A stretch of DNA of 64,000 nucleotides from Wurfbainia villosa (GCA_025175895.1 CM046008.1:25933255-25997254); one strand, 5' to 3'. Positions 34,523 to 46,198 are shown, numbered from the stretch's first letter. Translations and numbers: made by a program. Notes: generated from the letters alone by a model not told the origin.

Positions 34523-35420
34523 CCTTTGGGTTCATTAGTGGTGGAGGATCTCCCAACCTGCGAATCTTGTTTAGAGGGTAAGATGACCAAGAGGCCTTTT
34601 AAGGCCAAGGGGTATAGAGCCAAAGATGTGTTAGAATTGGTTCATTCTGATTTGTGTGGTCCTATGTCTATCCAGGCTAGAGGTGGTTTTAAGTATTTCG
34701 TCTCTTATATAGACGATTACTCAAGATATGGATACATTTACCTGATGCGCCGCAAGTCTGAATGCTTTGACAAGTTCAAAGAATTCAAGGCTGATGTGGA
34801 GAAACGTCAAGGTAAAAGTGTCAAGACACTACGATCTGATCGTGGTGGTGAGTACCTCTTGGGAGAGTTTAGGAACTACTTATCAGAGGCTGGGATTCAA
34901 TCCCAATTAACTGCACCTGGCACACCTCAGTAAAATGGTGTAGCAGAGCGAAGGAATAGGACTCTTTTGGAGATGGTTAGATCGATGATGAGTTATTCTG
35001 ACTTGCCAGATTCATTCTGGGGATATGCTCTAGATACGGTGGTGTACATTCTGAACTTGGTTCCATCTAAATCAGTGCCTTCTATTCCCACAGAATTGTG
35101 GACTGGGCGAAAGCCTAGTCTAAGATATATTCGGATATGGGGGAGTCCAGCACATGTGCTGAAGGCAGATGCTGGTAAGTTGAAACCTCGTACAGAAGTA
35201 CGCATGTTCGTTGGGTATCCTAGAGGAACGAAGGGTGGTTTATTTTATAGTCCTAGAGATCAGAGGGTGATCATTAGCACGAATGCCAGATTTCTAGAGG
35301 AAGACTATGTGATGAGCCACAAGCCCAAGAGTAAAATTGTTCTGGAGGAATTAAAAGGGGAAGTCACTTCTTTAGTACCATCGGTACAAGAGGACATACC
35401 ACATGTCACTGCATTGCGTG
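34523..35420 (+). pseudogene. D integrase
   Basis: In frame with the preceding segment. CESCLEGKM, HSDLCGP, LRSDRGGEY and GVAERRNRT give the CC pair and the full DDE triad. A TAA at about 34934 replaces a Gln codon in PGTPQQNG. The frame then continues through [23 protein letters not shown] and [14 protein letters not shown] into the linker. Confidence 0.9.
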
Positions 35421-36350
35421 TCACAGAGGATACACAGGTGATACCTCATCGTAGTGGGAGGGTTGTGAGACAGCCTGATAGATTCATGTTCTTGGGAGAA
35501 TCTTCTGATTTGGTCCTTGGCGAACATGAACCTGATCCCTGGACATATGACGAGTCAATCCAAGATAAAGATGTAGCATCTTGGACAAGTGCAATGAATG
35601 CTGAGATTGAATCTATGGATTCAAATCAGGTCTGGGAGCTAGTAGACCCACCCGATGGTGTAAAAACCATTGGATGCAAGTGGATCTACAAAAGAAAGAG
35701 AGGAATAGATGGGAAGGTTGAGACCTTCAAAGCGAGGTGTGTTGCGAAGGGGTACTCGGAAAGAGGGTATTGATTATGAGGAGACCTTTTCGCCGGTAGC
35801 CATGCTTAAGTCTATCCGGATTCTCTTATGCATAGCAGCTCATATGGATTATGAGGTGTGGTAGATGAATGTCAAGACAACTTTCCTTAATGGAAGTCTT
35901 GAGGAAAACATCTATATGAAGCAACCAGAGGGATTCATTGCGAAGGGCAAAGAGCATCTTGTATGTAAGCTTAATCGGTCCATTTATGAATTGAAGCAAG
36001 CTTTGATGTCTTGGAACATCCGTTTTGATGAAGTAATCCAGTCTTATAGATTTATTCAAAGTTCGGATGAGCCTTGTGTATACAAGAGATGTGACGGAAA
36101 CGTAGTGGTATTTCTTGTACTATACGTGGATGATATTTTGTTGATTGGCAACAATATCAAAGTGTTATCGGACGTAAGGGTATGGTTGTCCAAATAATTT
36201 GATATGAAGGACTTGGGAGAGGTGGGACACATCCTTGGGATCAAGGTTATAAGAGATCGCAGGAAAAGGATGTTGTGCTTATCCCAAGCTTCATACATAG
36301 ACACGATTATGGATCGTTTTAGCATGCAGAACTCCAAGAAGGGTTTTCTA
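35421..36350 (+). pseudogene. D reverse transcriptase
   Basis: Starts in frame ([20 protein letters not shown]). A base gain near 35757 shifts the frame after VAKGYS. The new frame reads [11 protein letters not shown], then a TAG near 35861 in place of Gln, then [26 protein letters not shown] and an intact LYVDDILLIG. A TAA at 36195-36197 follows. The catalytic box survives, unlike in element A. Confidence 0.9.
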
Positions 36351-37103
36351 CCTTTCAGGCATGGAGTTCCTTTATCTAAGGAGATGTGTTCTAGATCATC
36401 TAAGGAGATAGAGGAGATGAAGGCAGTTCCTTATGCTTCGACAGTAGGAAGCCTCATGTATGCGATGCTATGTACGAGACCAGATATCTGCTTTGCCGTA
36501 GGCATGGTCAACAGATATTAGAGTAATCCAGGACAGGGACATTAGATTACGGTAAAGCATATATTGAAGTACCTGAGAAGGACTAGGGATTATATACTGG
36601 TTTACCGGGCAGACCAATTACTCCCTATGGGTTACACGAATTTCGACTTCCAATCTGATAGGGATAATAGTAAGTCTACCTCAGGTTTTGTGTTTACTTT
36701 GGGAGGTGGAGCCATTGTATGGAGGAGTGTCAAGCAGAAATGCCTGGCGGACTCCACCATGGAAGCTGAGTATGTGGCAGCCTCTGAGGCGACCAAAGAA
36801 GTTGTATGGCTCAGGAACTTTCTGATTGACTTGGATGTGATTCCTGGTTTGCCCAGAACTATCACAATTTATTGTGATAATAGTGGTGTAGTTGCAAACT
36901 CAAACGAACCACGAGCTCATAAGGCTAGTAAACACATAAAGCATAAGTACCACCTGATACGAGAAATCGTAAAGAGAGGAGAAGTTGTTGTGGCCAAGAT
37001 TGCATCGGAGGATAACTTGGCAGATCCTTTCACTAAGGCCCTTCCGGCGAGAGCTTTTGATAGACATGTGGAGGGAATGGGGATCAGATGTATGATATTT
37101 TGA
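36351..37103 (+). pseudogene. D RNase H
   Basis: VPYASTVGSLMYAMLCTRPD, then a TAG at 36519-36521 after MVNRY. The frame continues with MKYLRRTRDYILVY, FDFQSDRDNSKS, ADSTMEAEYVAASEATKE, TIYCDNSGV and ADPFTKALPARAF. The polyprotein stop is at 37101-37103. Confidence 0.9.
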
Positions 37104-37124
37104 GGACAATATAGTCTTTTAGTA

Positions 37125-37136
37125 TAAGTGGGAGAT
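37125..37136 (+). promoter_or_regulatory. D polypurine tract
   Basis: AAGTGGGAGAT directly before the 3' LTR start TGTAGGGATG. Confidence 0.78.
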
Positions 37137-38928
37137 TGTAGGGATGTATACTGAAAAGTCTATTTTTTTGTATGAACATCTTTATTTTGAAATAATAATC
37201 ACATGATCATTGTTTGCATATTCTTATGGTTATGCAATATTGTCTAATACATTACATTGTAGATAACATGGTGTGTGGTGTCACACGGGAGATCATGTTA
37301 TCGGCTCCTTGCAAAGTATAAGTAAATGCTCACAACCGATATGGCTTTGGACAAACCATCGGAATGGTTGTAGTGTGATTTGGTATTGGTTTATCTTGAC
37401 CATAGAATCACACTAGTGCACTTTGTGTGTATTGAGCAGGACCGACTTCGAGGTGATTCAATTTATTGTTGACTACATAATCGAATCGGATCTCAAATAT
37501 TATTTTATACATGCACTTAATCCCGATATAATAACGGGCACATATACTTAAGATTCATCTCTTTGATTTACCAATGGGCAAGATTTATAGATTAAATTGA
37601 TAGGCTCGGTAAGTTGGGAGATGATATTATTTATATGGTGTGCCATTGATTATAGGAGGAAACCGTATCCTATATATTAGGATGATGATGTCCCCTTGAG
37701 GAGCTCATAAGGTTCATCATATAAACCCTGCAGGTGGACTTGGTCCGGCATGATGAAAAGGTTGAGTGGTACTACTCATGGAGTTAGATGTTGATTAATT
37801 AATGGTCAGTAAATTAATTAATCGACTGACATTCGAGATCTTAAACACGGGGAGAAAATGTACAAATAATATATGGAGCCCATATTATTATATGGGGGTT
37901 GGTGAGGTAGATCAATGATGATCCTTTAGTGGATTGGATCATCATTAGTGGATCGGACTTTATGTGGGCTTGATCCATGGGTGGCCAAGATCCAACTCCT
38001 CCTCATGGTCCCTAATGTAGCCTATTAAAACCTCATGAAGCTTAGATCCAATGGATAGAAACAAAACTCTAGATCCAAAGGTAGAGATTAAATCTCTAAG
38101 ATCCGACGGTTGAGATTAAATCTTTAGATCCAATGGTTGAGATTAAATCCCTAGAACCAATGGTGGAGATTAAAAGGAAGCTTATCCCTAACTCTATAAA
38201 AGGAGGACAAGGGGTTGGCGTGGAGATTGAATAAAGAGAAGTTAGGGTTTTGGAGGTTGGCGGCAAGAGAGCTAGGGTTTAGGCTTGGGCGACACCTAAT
38301 AAGGAAAGAATTCCTTGCTTTCTTCTCCTTCCTCAAGCTGCCGGTGCCCCTCCAACCCTTTCCAACCATTTGTCGGTGGCCAAAGACCCCCTTCTCCTTC
38401 TCCTTCTCCTTAGGTGGTGGAAACAAGATATAGGGCTTTCCCTTGGTGTCTTGGCCGGTTTCAATTCTGAAGATTTGCGATCTAGGAGCTTCAACTTTTG
38501 GTAGATCGTCGCCCACACGACGTCCGAAAGGAGGAAGGTCATACATTAGAAGATCGAGAGGTATATCTATTCTCTATTCTCTTTTGTTACTTGCTTGCAT
38601 TTGTTTTTCCAATTATGAGCATGATATAAATCTATTTGTGGCTAAATAATACTTGGATCCCGATCATAAATACAAAAGTTAGCGATCCATACATCGTTTA
38701 TTTTGTGGCTACTCATAGAATAGAGGATGGTCTCTTGAACAACGAGTTTGTTCAAGTGACCTCTTTAAACTAATAGCACGATGATGATTTGGTTGTTTGG
38801 GCAATCCCTTTTGTCTAGGATTAAATTTTTTTAATCCAGGGACAACGATGGGATCGCCATGAACAAACGACCGAGGTGAAGTGGGAAGTGAAGTTTCTCC
38901 TCACGGACTCGATAAGCAAAAACCTTCA
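37137..38928 (+). repeat. D 3' LTR
   Basis: 1,792 bp from TGTAGGGATGTATACTG to AAAAACCTTCA. It has four to five U3 repeat units near 38060-38170 and TATAAAAG at 38195-38202. It is the best full reference in this window for the A-family LTR. Confidence 0.93.
38195..38202 (+). promoter_or_regulatory. TATA box of D 3' LTR
   Basis: TATAAAAG just after the U3 repeat array, at the equivalent place to the element A TATA box. Confidence 0.65.
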
Positions 38929-39844
38929 GAAGGAATCGAGTGGAAGGCCGGAAGCAAGACCTACAAAGTAAGTATCGAGGTAAGCTCATGTGTGTGAGCG
39001 TAAGTGAGAACGTATCCTCCTTATGGGGATGGTACTAAGCGCAGATCTGACCAAAGACATCCCATGGATGGTATAGGTCGAGATCGGACAGTCGGTGGCT
39101 GTCGAAATTATGTTTTTGTTAAGCTAACTTGTGATTTCTGCTAGCATCAGTCGACTGCCCACAAGAGCCACTCGACTGCTGAGTGTTACGACTCGACTGG
39201 CGCTGCCATCAGTCGACTGATGATGGCCATCAATCGACTGATGGTCAAGGATCAGCTTCGAGGAGTCAAGCCTTATCACCTCATTCCAATGAGCTTTGTG
39301 CCTAGTTTTGATTGATTGAAGACCCATTCGATGAGAGGCTCAAAAGCTATAAAAGGAAGGATTCTCTAAGAGTTTTTCATCAATTCCAAAATCCTCCAAG
39401 TGCTTCCGATATGCTACGACTCTCCGACATCCCTATGATGAAGCACTGTAGACACAACGACTAGAGCTCAATCTTCTTTATCTATGAGTCATCAGTAAAA
39501 GTGTTTTGATAGTTTCATTCTGTATTTAAGTTCATTATCATTCTTTTATCGTAACGAGAAGAGGGGGAGTGTCCCTCTATCTCGATCCTTTTCGTGTTTT
39601 TTGTATCCGATTAACTCCTACCTCCAACGAGGAGGAGTTCATTAGTGATTTACCCTCTGTGCGTGGTCAAGGACCACTAGGGCCTTGGAGTAGTAGCCGA
39701 AGGCTACGAACCAAGTAAAAAACTCTCGTGTCTTCTTTACTTTTATATTGTTTTATTCTTTCCACTGCATAACTCAAGTATCGAAACGAACGAAAGTTTT
39801 TATAGCTATTCACCCCCCCCTCTAGAGATCCGCTCGATCCAACA

Positions 39845-40619
39845 CTTATATGCAAAATGGTTATATAATTTTTTCTAGGCATGGTGTTCTTGGTATAATC
39901 TGGGATTATGTTACATTCTTATACAAAGGGCCATTGGTATTTTTGTATATATTCATATTCTCTTTGGCAATTATTAATGACATTTGTATAGGTAGTTATT
40001 ATGCTTGGTGGGAATTCCTTTTTTCTTATTTAAATGGTGTTATTTTTAAAGTATGACAAGTTTGGTGCTATTTCTTTTAAGTGTTGGAAACTAATTCAGG
40101 CTCCATGCCAACTATAACAGCTTAAAGGCAATGATAGCTTTATGCCCTCACGAGGACTATAACGCCTCTATATGGCATATGTAAATGATTCTTATGGTTC
40201 TCCTATAAAAGCCTAAGGGCTAGATAGCTTTATGCCCTTACGGGGAACTATAACGCATTTATATGGCATATGTAAGAGATTCTTATGGCTCTCCTATAAA
40301 AGTCTATGGGATAGATAGCTATTTTCCCCACGAAAAGCTATAACGCCAGATATAATGGGAAGGAAACATGCTGACATGGCTCAATGCATCCTACAGTATT
40401 CTAAGGCATAAATGACTCTTACAGTATTCTAAGACATAAATGCCTCATACAAAATTTAGGGCTTAAGTGCCTCATACAATATCTTAAGTATGAAATATCT
40501 CATATGGTAGTCATGGCGTAGTGCCTCATACAGTAAATAGGGATCCATGGTTGGTATATTAGTATGGTAGATGTGGTTATGGAAGGTTAATATGATAGGG
40601 TTGGTGCATTAATGGGAAC
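39845..40619. other. Noncoding region with short repeats
   Basis: No supported gene. Between about 40100 and 40350 a ~105-bp unit recurs (TAGCTTTATGCCCT, ACTATAACGC, TATATGGCATATGTAA, TTCTTATGG, CTCCTATAAAAG). After 40380 the phrase TAAGGCATAAATG/CCTCATACA recurs. It may be the 3' noncoding end of a Tat-like element whose LTR follows, but this is an inference. Confidence 0.5.
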
Positions 40620-40799
40620 TTGTAAAACTTCACTCGACTTTGCTCAGCAATTTTACTAAGGAGGGGGAACTTATGATGGGTTTGAAGTCTTTTTTCAGCT
40701 AAGATAGAGAAATTTTTTATTGTAGACACTTGTAAAACTTCACTCGACTTTGCTCTGCAGTTTTACTAAAAAGGGGGAACTTATGATAGGTTCGGGGTT

Positions 40800-41835
40800 T
40801 CCAAGGCAGTGTGATTAATTCCAGAGCAGTATTATATTTCCAAAGTAGTATGTATAGTTCCAGGGTTGTGTGAATAATTCCAGGGCAGTAGGATTAATTC
40901 CATAGAAGTAGGAGTATCCAAAGAAATATGTGAATTTCCAGGACAATTTGGACAGTTCTAGAGCAATATGTGTATGTCTAGGATAGTATGTGTAATTCTA
41001 AGGAAGTATGGTGAGTTCCAGAGCAGTATGTGTATGTCCAGGGTAGTATGTGTAGTTCCAGGGCAATGTGATTAATTCTATAGTAGTAGGTGTATTTTCA
41101 GAGCAGTATGTATAGTTCCAGGGTTGTGTGAACAATTCCAAGGCAGTAGGATTAATTCCAGAGTAGTAGGTGTATCCAGAGCAATATGTGTATTTCCAGG
41201 ACAATTTGGACAGTTCCAGAGCAGTATGTGTTGTTCCAGGGTTGTATGGTGAGTTCCAGAGCAGTATGTATAGTTCTAGGGTTGAGTGAACAATTCTAGG
41301 GAAGTAGGATCAATTCAAGAGCAGTAGGTGTATTTCGAGAGCAGTATGTATATTTCTAGGACAGTTTGGACAGTTCTAGGGAAATATGTGTATTTCCAGG
41401 ACAATATAAACAATTCAAGGGCAGTAGGTGTATCCAGAGCAATATGTGTATTTCCAGGACGGTGCGAACAGTTCTAGGGTAGTATGCATATTTCCAAAGC
41501 AGTGTGTATATTTCTAGGACAGTTTGGACCGTTCCAAGGCAGTATGTGTATTTGTAGGACAGTGTGAAAAATTCCAGGGCAGTAGAATTAAGTCCAGGGA
41601 AGAAGGTGTATCCAAAGCATTTTGTGTATTTCTAGGATAGTGCGAACAGTTCCAGGGCATATGTGTATTTCCAGGGTAGTGTGAATATTTCCAGGATAGT
41701 ATGTGTATTTCCAGGACAATGGGATCAGTTTCTAGTACAATATGTCTCAGAACAGTGTAAGTACTATAGAGCAGTGGGATCAGTTTTCTGAGTGGTATGT
41801 TTAATTCCTAGGCAGTATGTGTATTTCCCGAGCAG
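40800..41835 (+). repeat. Degenerate short tandem repeat of ~20 bp
   Basis: About fifty imperfect units of TTCCAGGGCAGTATGTGTA type, often organized as pairs or triplets. They lie inside the presumed Tat-like LTR before its TATA box. Confidence 0.85.
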
Positions 41836-42111
41836 AGTCTTGGAATTCCTCTTGCATCTGGTAAGATCAGGTGGAGAGAATAATTAAGGATAACAGGGAT
41901 AGTTTAGGGAGGATAAAACATGATTATTGAGATATTTTATCATTTGTTTATATTTTATGAGTTTAAATATTTGGCAGGGGAGCAAAGGGCACATAAAGCG
42001 ATCGGGAAAGATATTTTGAATTTAGGCGGGAAAAGTTGTTGCAAGGGCAGTTGGGTAAAGGGCATTAAGGTAAATTCACCTCAAGGAGGAGGCGATTGAT
42101 CCATCTATAAA

Positions 42112-42119
42112 AGGGGCAA
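42112..42119 (+). promoter_or_regulatory. Possible TATA box of the Tat-like LTR
   Basis: TATAAAAG in CATCTATAAAAGGGGC, followed by a pyrimidine-rich region. It is a likely LTR promoter. Confidence 0.5.
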
Positions 42120-42400
42120 AGGAGGACAAAGCAGGGGATGGTTGTTTTTTCTCCATTTGGTATCTCTGAGATCTCTCTTCTTTTTCCAGTTCACTACTTT
42201 CTTCTCGTACTCATACTAACTTGAGCGTCGGAGTGGTCATACCGGGAAGCCGGCCAACCCTTAACATTCTTCCTTGGTGTATAAGACTTAGCTCAGTTTC
42301 TAAGATCAAGGATGACTCTCATAGCTAATCTTTTCCCTTCCGAGCTTCTCCCTCGATGTCAGATCCAGCAATCTATAAGGGGAGGAAGGGGGGTCGTAGT

Positions 42401-42995
42401 GATCCAAAGAAGTAAGCACCATCACTTTCAATTTTGCAAATTTTTTTAAGTACTGCCTAGATTCAATTCTGGCAACATCCTAGATTCAATTCGGGCAAGT
42501 TTTGTTAAGAACTTATTTCATCCTAACCTTTCAATTTAGTATTTCCTTTAAGCTTTGCCAAGATTAAATTCTGGCAAATTTCCTTTCCACACTTATTTTA
42601 TCCTTACCTTTCAATTCTGCATTTCCTTTATGTTTTGCCAAGTTTAAATTCTGGCATCACTTGCCTAGATTAAATTTTGGCAAAATTCATTTAAGCACTT
42701 ATTTAAAGTATCTTTATCTTTCAATTCCGCATTTCTTTATGTTCTTCCAAGATTCAATTCTGGCACCTGCTCATATTACAATCTCATAATTTCTTTTCTG
42801 CACTTAATTCAAGTTTGACATTCTACTAAGTGCATTTTTTTTCTTTCAATTCCTATCTTTTATCCTAATCCTCACTCCATGCTCTTGAAAATTTCTATTA
42901 GTCAACGAACGCTTGTAGGGATTTGCCTCCATGCTAAGATCTTTAAAGAGCTAATCTTAGTGAGTTGAGTGATTAAGTGACAACATATTTCTTTA
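42401..42995 (+). other. Noncoding leader with GCCAAGATT...CTGGCA repeats
   Basis: The phrase GCCAAGATTAAATTCTGGCA or variants recurs about six times, separated by CTTACCTTTCAATTCTGCA-like segments. No coding signal and no clear primer binding site. Confidence 0.55.
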
Positions 42996-43403
42996 ATGGT
43001 GACAAGCGGCAACGAAACTAGACTGGGTGAATCATTTGAGAAACGTGCCTTGAGACAACACATGGAGCATATGAAAATCAGATTTAGTCATATCATAGAC
43101 AAAATGGAACAACAAGATGCTTCAATTACTAGATTACAAGTCAATAGAGTTTTTACACAAAGGGCAAGGCATCAAAATCGTGTCACAAATGAAGATGAAG
43201 ACGGTGTTTCTGAAGATATTGATGAGATACCTTCAAGTAATAGATTTGGGCATGGAAGAATTGTTAGCCGAAGAGGAAGCTTCAATGAGCATATTGATAG
43301 AAACTTAGGAAACATCAAGATGAAGATTCCATCATTTTCAAGAAAAAGTGATCTGGATGCATATTTAGAATGGGAAAAGAAAGTGGAACTAGTATTTGAT
43401 TTC
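42996..43403 (+). pseudogene. Ty3/gypsy gag N-terminal fragment
   Basis: MVTSGNETRLGESFEKRALR, then a helical QHMEHMKIRFSHIIDKMEQQ and KMKIPSFSRKSDLDAYLEWE with KKVELVFDFH. The last part is the start of a retrotransposon gag domain as found in chromovirus-type plant gypsy elements. It breaks abruptly near 43404, where the sequence changes to an integrase C-terminus. The rest of gag is absent. Confidence 0.65.
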
Positions 43404-43800
43404 CACATATGGCTCAGAAGCAGTGTTGCATGTGGAAGTGGGAGTGCAATCTGCCCGAGTAATGACCTATATCCCGAGCAACAATAGTGTGGCTCTGCAC
43501 ATGGAGCTAGACTTTATTCAGAAGAAGAGGGATGTAGCTTTATACAATGCTGGAAGGTATAGGTCACAAGTAATTAAATCTTATAATAAAAAGGTAGTGC
43601 CTCACTCTTTTTAGGTAGGAGATTTAGTGCTAAGGAAGGTGATGTCTGAGGGATGTAAGGGTAAGCTAGGACCCAAATGGGAAGGACCCTTCCAGGTGGA
43701 GAGCCGAGCGGGAATGGAAGCTTATTACTTGAAAAAAATGCTCAAGGAGGGCTTTTAGCAAGGCTTTGGAATGTGTATCACTTTCTCCCTTATTTCAGTG
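43404..43800 (+). pseudogene. Ty3/gypsy integrase C-terminal fragment
   Basis: Starts with YGSEAVLHVEVGVQSAR and reads ELDFIQKKRDVALYNAGRY, SYNKKVVPHSF, a stop (near 43612), then VGDLVLRKV and KLGPKWEGPFQVE. This is the standard end of plant Tat/Athila-type integrases. It ends LWNVYHFLPYFSE before an AATAAA-like sequence. Joined directly to an unrelated gag fragment, it marks a large deletion or a chimera. Confidence 0.75.
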
Positions 43801-44695
43801 AATAAAACATTATAAAATATGTTTTTGTTCTTTTAAGAATAGTACAGTGTAGGCAAGTCATGTATTGTATTGCAAATGTTATGTTAAATACAAGTTACAT
43901 TTTTTCAACATTGGAAGGAAAAGGAAAAGATAGTAAATCAGGAAGAGTACGATCAATTGTATTGCCAATGTCTAAAAAGTTGGTAGAGTGCCCAGGAGGT
44001 GGATAGTCGGCTGCCTTGAATTAATTAATTCAATCTTGGAAACCCCATTGAAGGAAGGCAAAGCCTCTATCTAAGAACATGTCATTGATAGCAGATGAAG
44101 TCCAAGAGTTTTCATGAGAGGCAATTGTTCCTTCTTGAAGTGGTCAGGCTTTTAGAATATCTAGAGTATTCTGTAAGAAGGAAGTCTGAAATGAAGGGTT
44201 GATAGTTCTGCTCAGTCGACTTGTGCTTTTATATAAGAAGCTTGTAGTTCACTTTCCAGTCTTTGATAAGCTTGTTGTAATGTCAATTCTCTGGTTTGGC
44301 ACTCTTGTAGTTTTTTTTTGAGACTGTTAGTGTATTGATCCCATTGATTGTTTAAATGATTTATACTTGTGACACCCTACAAAAATAGATGTCAGTATCA
44401 AGAAAAGTAGGTAAAGGAAATTGTATGCTAACCTCTTTAATGTTGGATAATAGAGAATCTAGTAAGTCAGGCATTGAGCGAGGAAGAGAGGGGTTTGTGG
44501 AGTTTGACGAATGGGTAGATGTTGGATGGAAAGTGTTGGCTGACAGGGATGGAGTTGAATAGGGTTTATGCGGGAAGGTGGTTGAGTGTGGTCGGCAACC
44601 TGCAGTAAAAATGATTCTAAAAAAAAACAAGTAAAACTTACATGTGTCATAACAAGTATGTAGAGATATAGTCAGAGGAGGATGTTACCAAGCGT
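43801..44695. other. Noncoding region
   Basis: No supported gene on either strand. It includes a T-run and a GACACCCTACAAAAATAG segment near 44370. It may be the 3' noncoding remainder of the Tat-like element, with nothing distinctive. Confidence 0.45.
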
Positions 44696-46193
44696 GTGAT
44701 GTGAGAAAAACATATAGGGTTTTAGGAGTAGTTTTCGCACACATCTCGTTACATTTTATCCTTGTTTCATGCATATTCTACTTTGTTTTGCATGCATTTT
44801 CAATTTTCTGGTTCGGAGATCTACTCTTGTTTCTTTTGTGTGCAGGACGACATTTTATAAGTGAAACTGCACACTTTTGGAGCAAAAGGGAGGCATTCAC
44901 CGAGTGGAACAGAGGAAAAAATGGCCTCCCGTGTCCAAACTCCGAAGCCAGCCATCCTAGCGCCCCACATAGCTGGTCGTGTGGATTCCACACGGCCATG
45001 TGGCACTGGGAAATTTTGATGCAACTAGGGTTTTCGTAGGATTTATGAAGAGTCGACTTCACGTCTATAAAAATGAAGGCATGCCCAAACCCTAAGGAGC
45101 ATGCTCGACAGCTAGGACGGCAAGACGATGCCCTAAAAACCACCAGAGACTCACAACTGGGAGGAAGGAAGCGACAAGGAGATCCATCCCGACACTCCGA
45201 CATTGTAGAGAACAACCAAGACACAAATATTGGCTAGGATAGAAAGTACCTTTTTTATTTTCTTATTCTACTTGCATTGTAATTATGTTTTCTAAGATGT
45301 CTTGTGTTTATTCTTCCTTGTCTATGGAGTAGATACTTCGATTCTAGGATTAGGGAGTAACTTGTGTTTGTGGGCATTCTAGTTCAAATAGTCATTCATC
45401 TCCTTTGATTCTATTTGCAATTTTGTGTTGTTGAGATTTATGAAGGATATGTTTTGATTCTAATTCTACTCTGCGTAGTCGATACAAAGGGTGACAACCT
45501 TCGTATCAAAAACCTAGGAGAATCAAGAATGAGCCTTGCGGTCATCCTACCTCCCGTAATCGTAGAAGACAGAATATGATAGGAAAGGATATGAAATAAG
45601 ATCCTCCTCTACATATGGAATTAATAGGGCATCTTGGTACCTCTATAATCTATCTTAGCAGAAGAGCCAAAATAGGAGAAATTAACTCAAGAAGGGTTGA
45701 GGGACCTTAGTGACAGAGAGCTCCCAACCGTATCAACCCCCTGAGCTATGATGATCTGAAAGGTAAACTTGGTTAGAAATAGGTAGCTCCTGGTAGAAGC
45801 AAAAGTTCATCGGGCAAATGCATAATGATCCTGCCTCAAGATCATAATTAGAGATCTCAACGCACCTAATTGATAGCATGTTCCATGATGCACAAGTGAA
45901 ATCGAAGTCCTAGAATCCCTTTTTGAGAACTTCTAACCAACCTGCCCTTCCTCCGAGTGACACTGTACTTGAGTTAGGACTATCGTCAACCTCGCAATCT
46001 ATACTCTTAGGAGATTAATTCCGAATAGCAAACTCCACTGGACAGATGGTATTCGAATCTTAGTCTATGTGGGATCGATAATCGTTTATTACTTGATGAC
46101 ATCTGTGCACTTGCGGCGTTGAGCACGAGTGCACGCTTGGAGTCCTCAACGATCCTCGTTGGATATTTGAGGGTCGTGCTCACGTGCATCAAG
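44696..46193 (+). repeat. H 5' LTR
   Basis: About 1.5 kb beginning near TGTGATGTGAGAAAAAC and ending near CACGTGCATCA just before the primer binding site. It contains GTGTGGATTCCACACGGCCA near 44980, a motif also present in the H segment at the right edge (63830). Boundaries are approximate because the other LTR is not in the window. Confidence 0.6.
45064..45071 (+). promoter_or_regulatory. TATA box of H LTR
   Basis: TATAAAAA in CGTCTATAAAAATGAAGG, about 370 bases into the LTR. Probable promoter. Confidence 0.5.
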
Positions 46194-46198
46194 TTTTT

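Larger units (their letters stand above)
32646..38928 (+). mobile_element. Element D: decayed A-family Ty1/copia retrotransposon
   Basis: Plus strand, flanked by exact GAAGG duplications (32641-32645 and 38929-38933) inside the S1 3' LTR. It has a 5' LTR remnant (32646-33428), gag from mid-gene, protease region, integrase, RT, RNase H, polypurine tract and a full 3' LTR (37137-38928). A deletion joins the middle of the 5' LTR to mid-gag, removing the primer binding site and leader. Stops in nearly every domain mean that it is dead. Confidence 0.93.
11101..39844 (+). mobile_element. Element S1: SIRE-like Ty1/copia, host of multiple nested insertions
   Basis: Pieces in order on the plus strand: 5' LTR (about 11101-11517 and 19688-19964), primer binding site, broken gag, integrase and RT (19966-22943), 3' noncoding region (31632-32449) and 3' LTR (32450-32645 and 38929-39844). 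Intervening blocks are E with C1, C2 with G, and D. B with A lies at the left. S1's own target duplication cannot be checked because its left LTR start is off-window. Two internal deletions remove the zinc knuckle/protease region and the RT end/RNase H. Confidence 0.9.
32450..39844 (+). repeat. S1 3' LTR, split by element D
   Basis: Pieces 32450-32645 and 38929-39844 give an LTR of about 1.1 kb from TGTTGGTGCAATGGGCACC to CTCGATCCAACA. It contains exact CAGTCGACTG at 39148 and 39210. No primer binding site follows 39844, confirming that it is the 3' LTR. Confidence 0.92.
40620..42400 (+). mobile_element. Ty3/gypsy Tat-like 3' end and LTR (fragment)
   Basis: Two copies of a segment CACTCGACTTTGCTC...AGGGGGAACTTATGAT lie at 40620-40690 and 40735-40795. 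A purine tract followed by TGATGGG/TGATAGG is typical of a Tat-type polypurine tract and LTR start. The region ends with TATAAAAGGGG near 42112, CACTACTTTCTTCTCG, CTTGAGCGTCGGAG and CGGGAAGCCGGCC, which resemble the R/U5 region of plant Tat/Retand LTRs. Boundaries and completeness are uncertain. Confidence 0.5.

Noticed and set aside
42996..43487. A 163-codon intact gene
   Set aside because: Only the first ~136 codons match a gypsy gag. The rest is an out-of-frame reading of an integrase C-terminus, so it is a fusion artefact.
44701..45224. Overlapping frames of 112 and 148 codons on opposite strands
   Set aside because: They lie within the Athila-like 5' LTR and cross its probable TATA box, with no recognizable domain.
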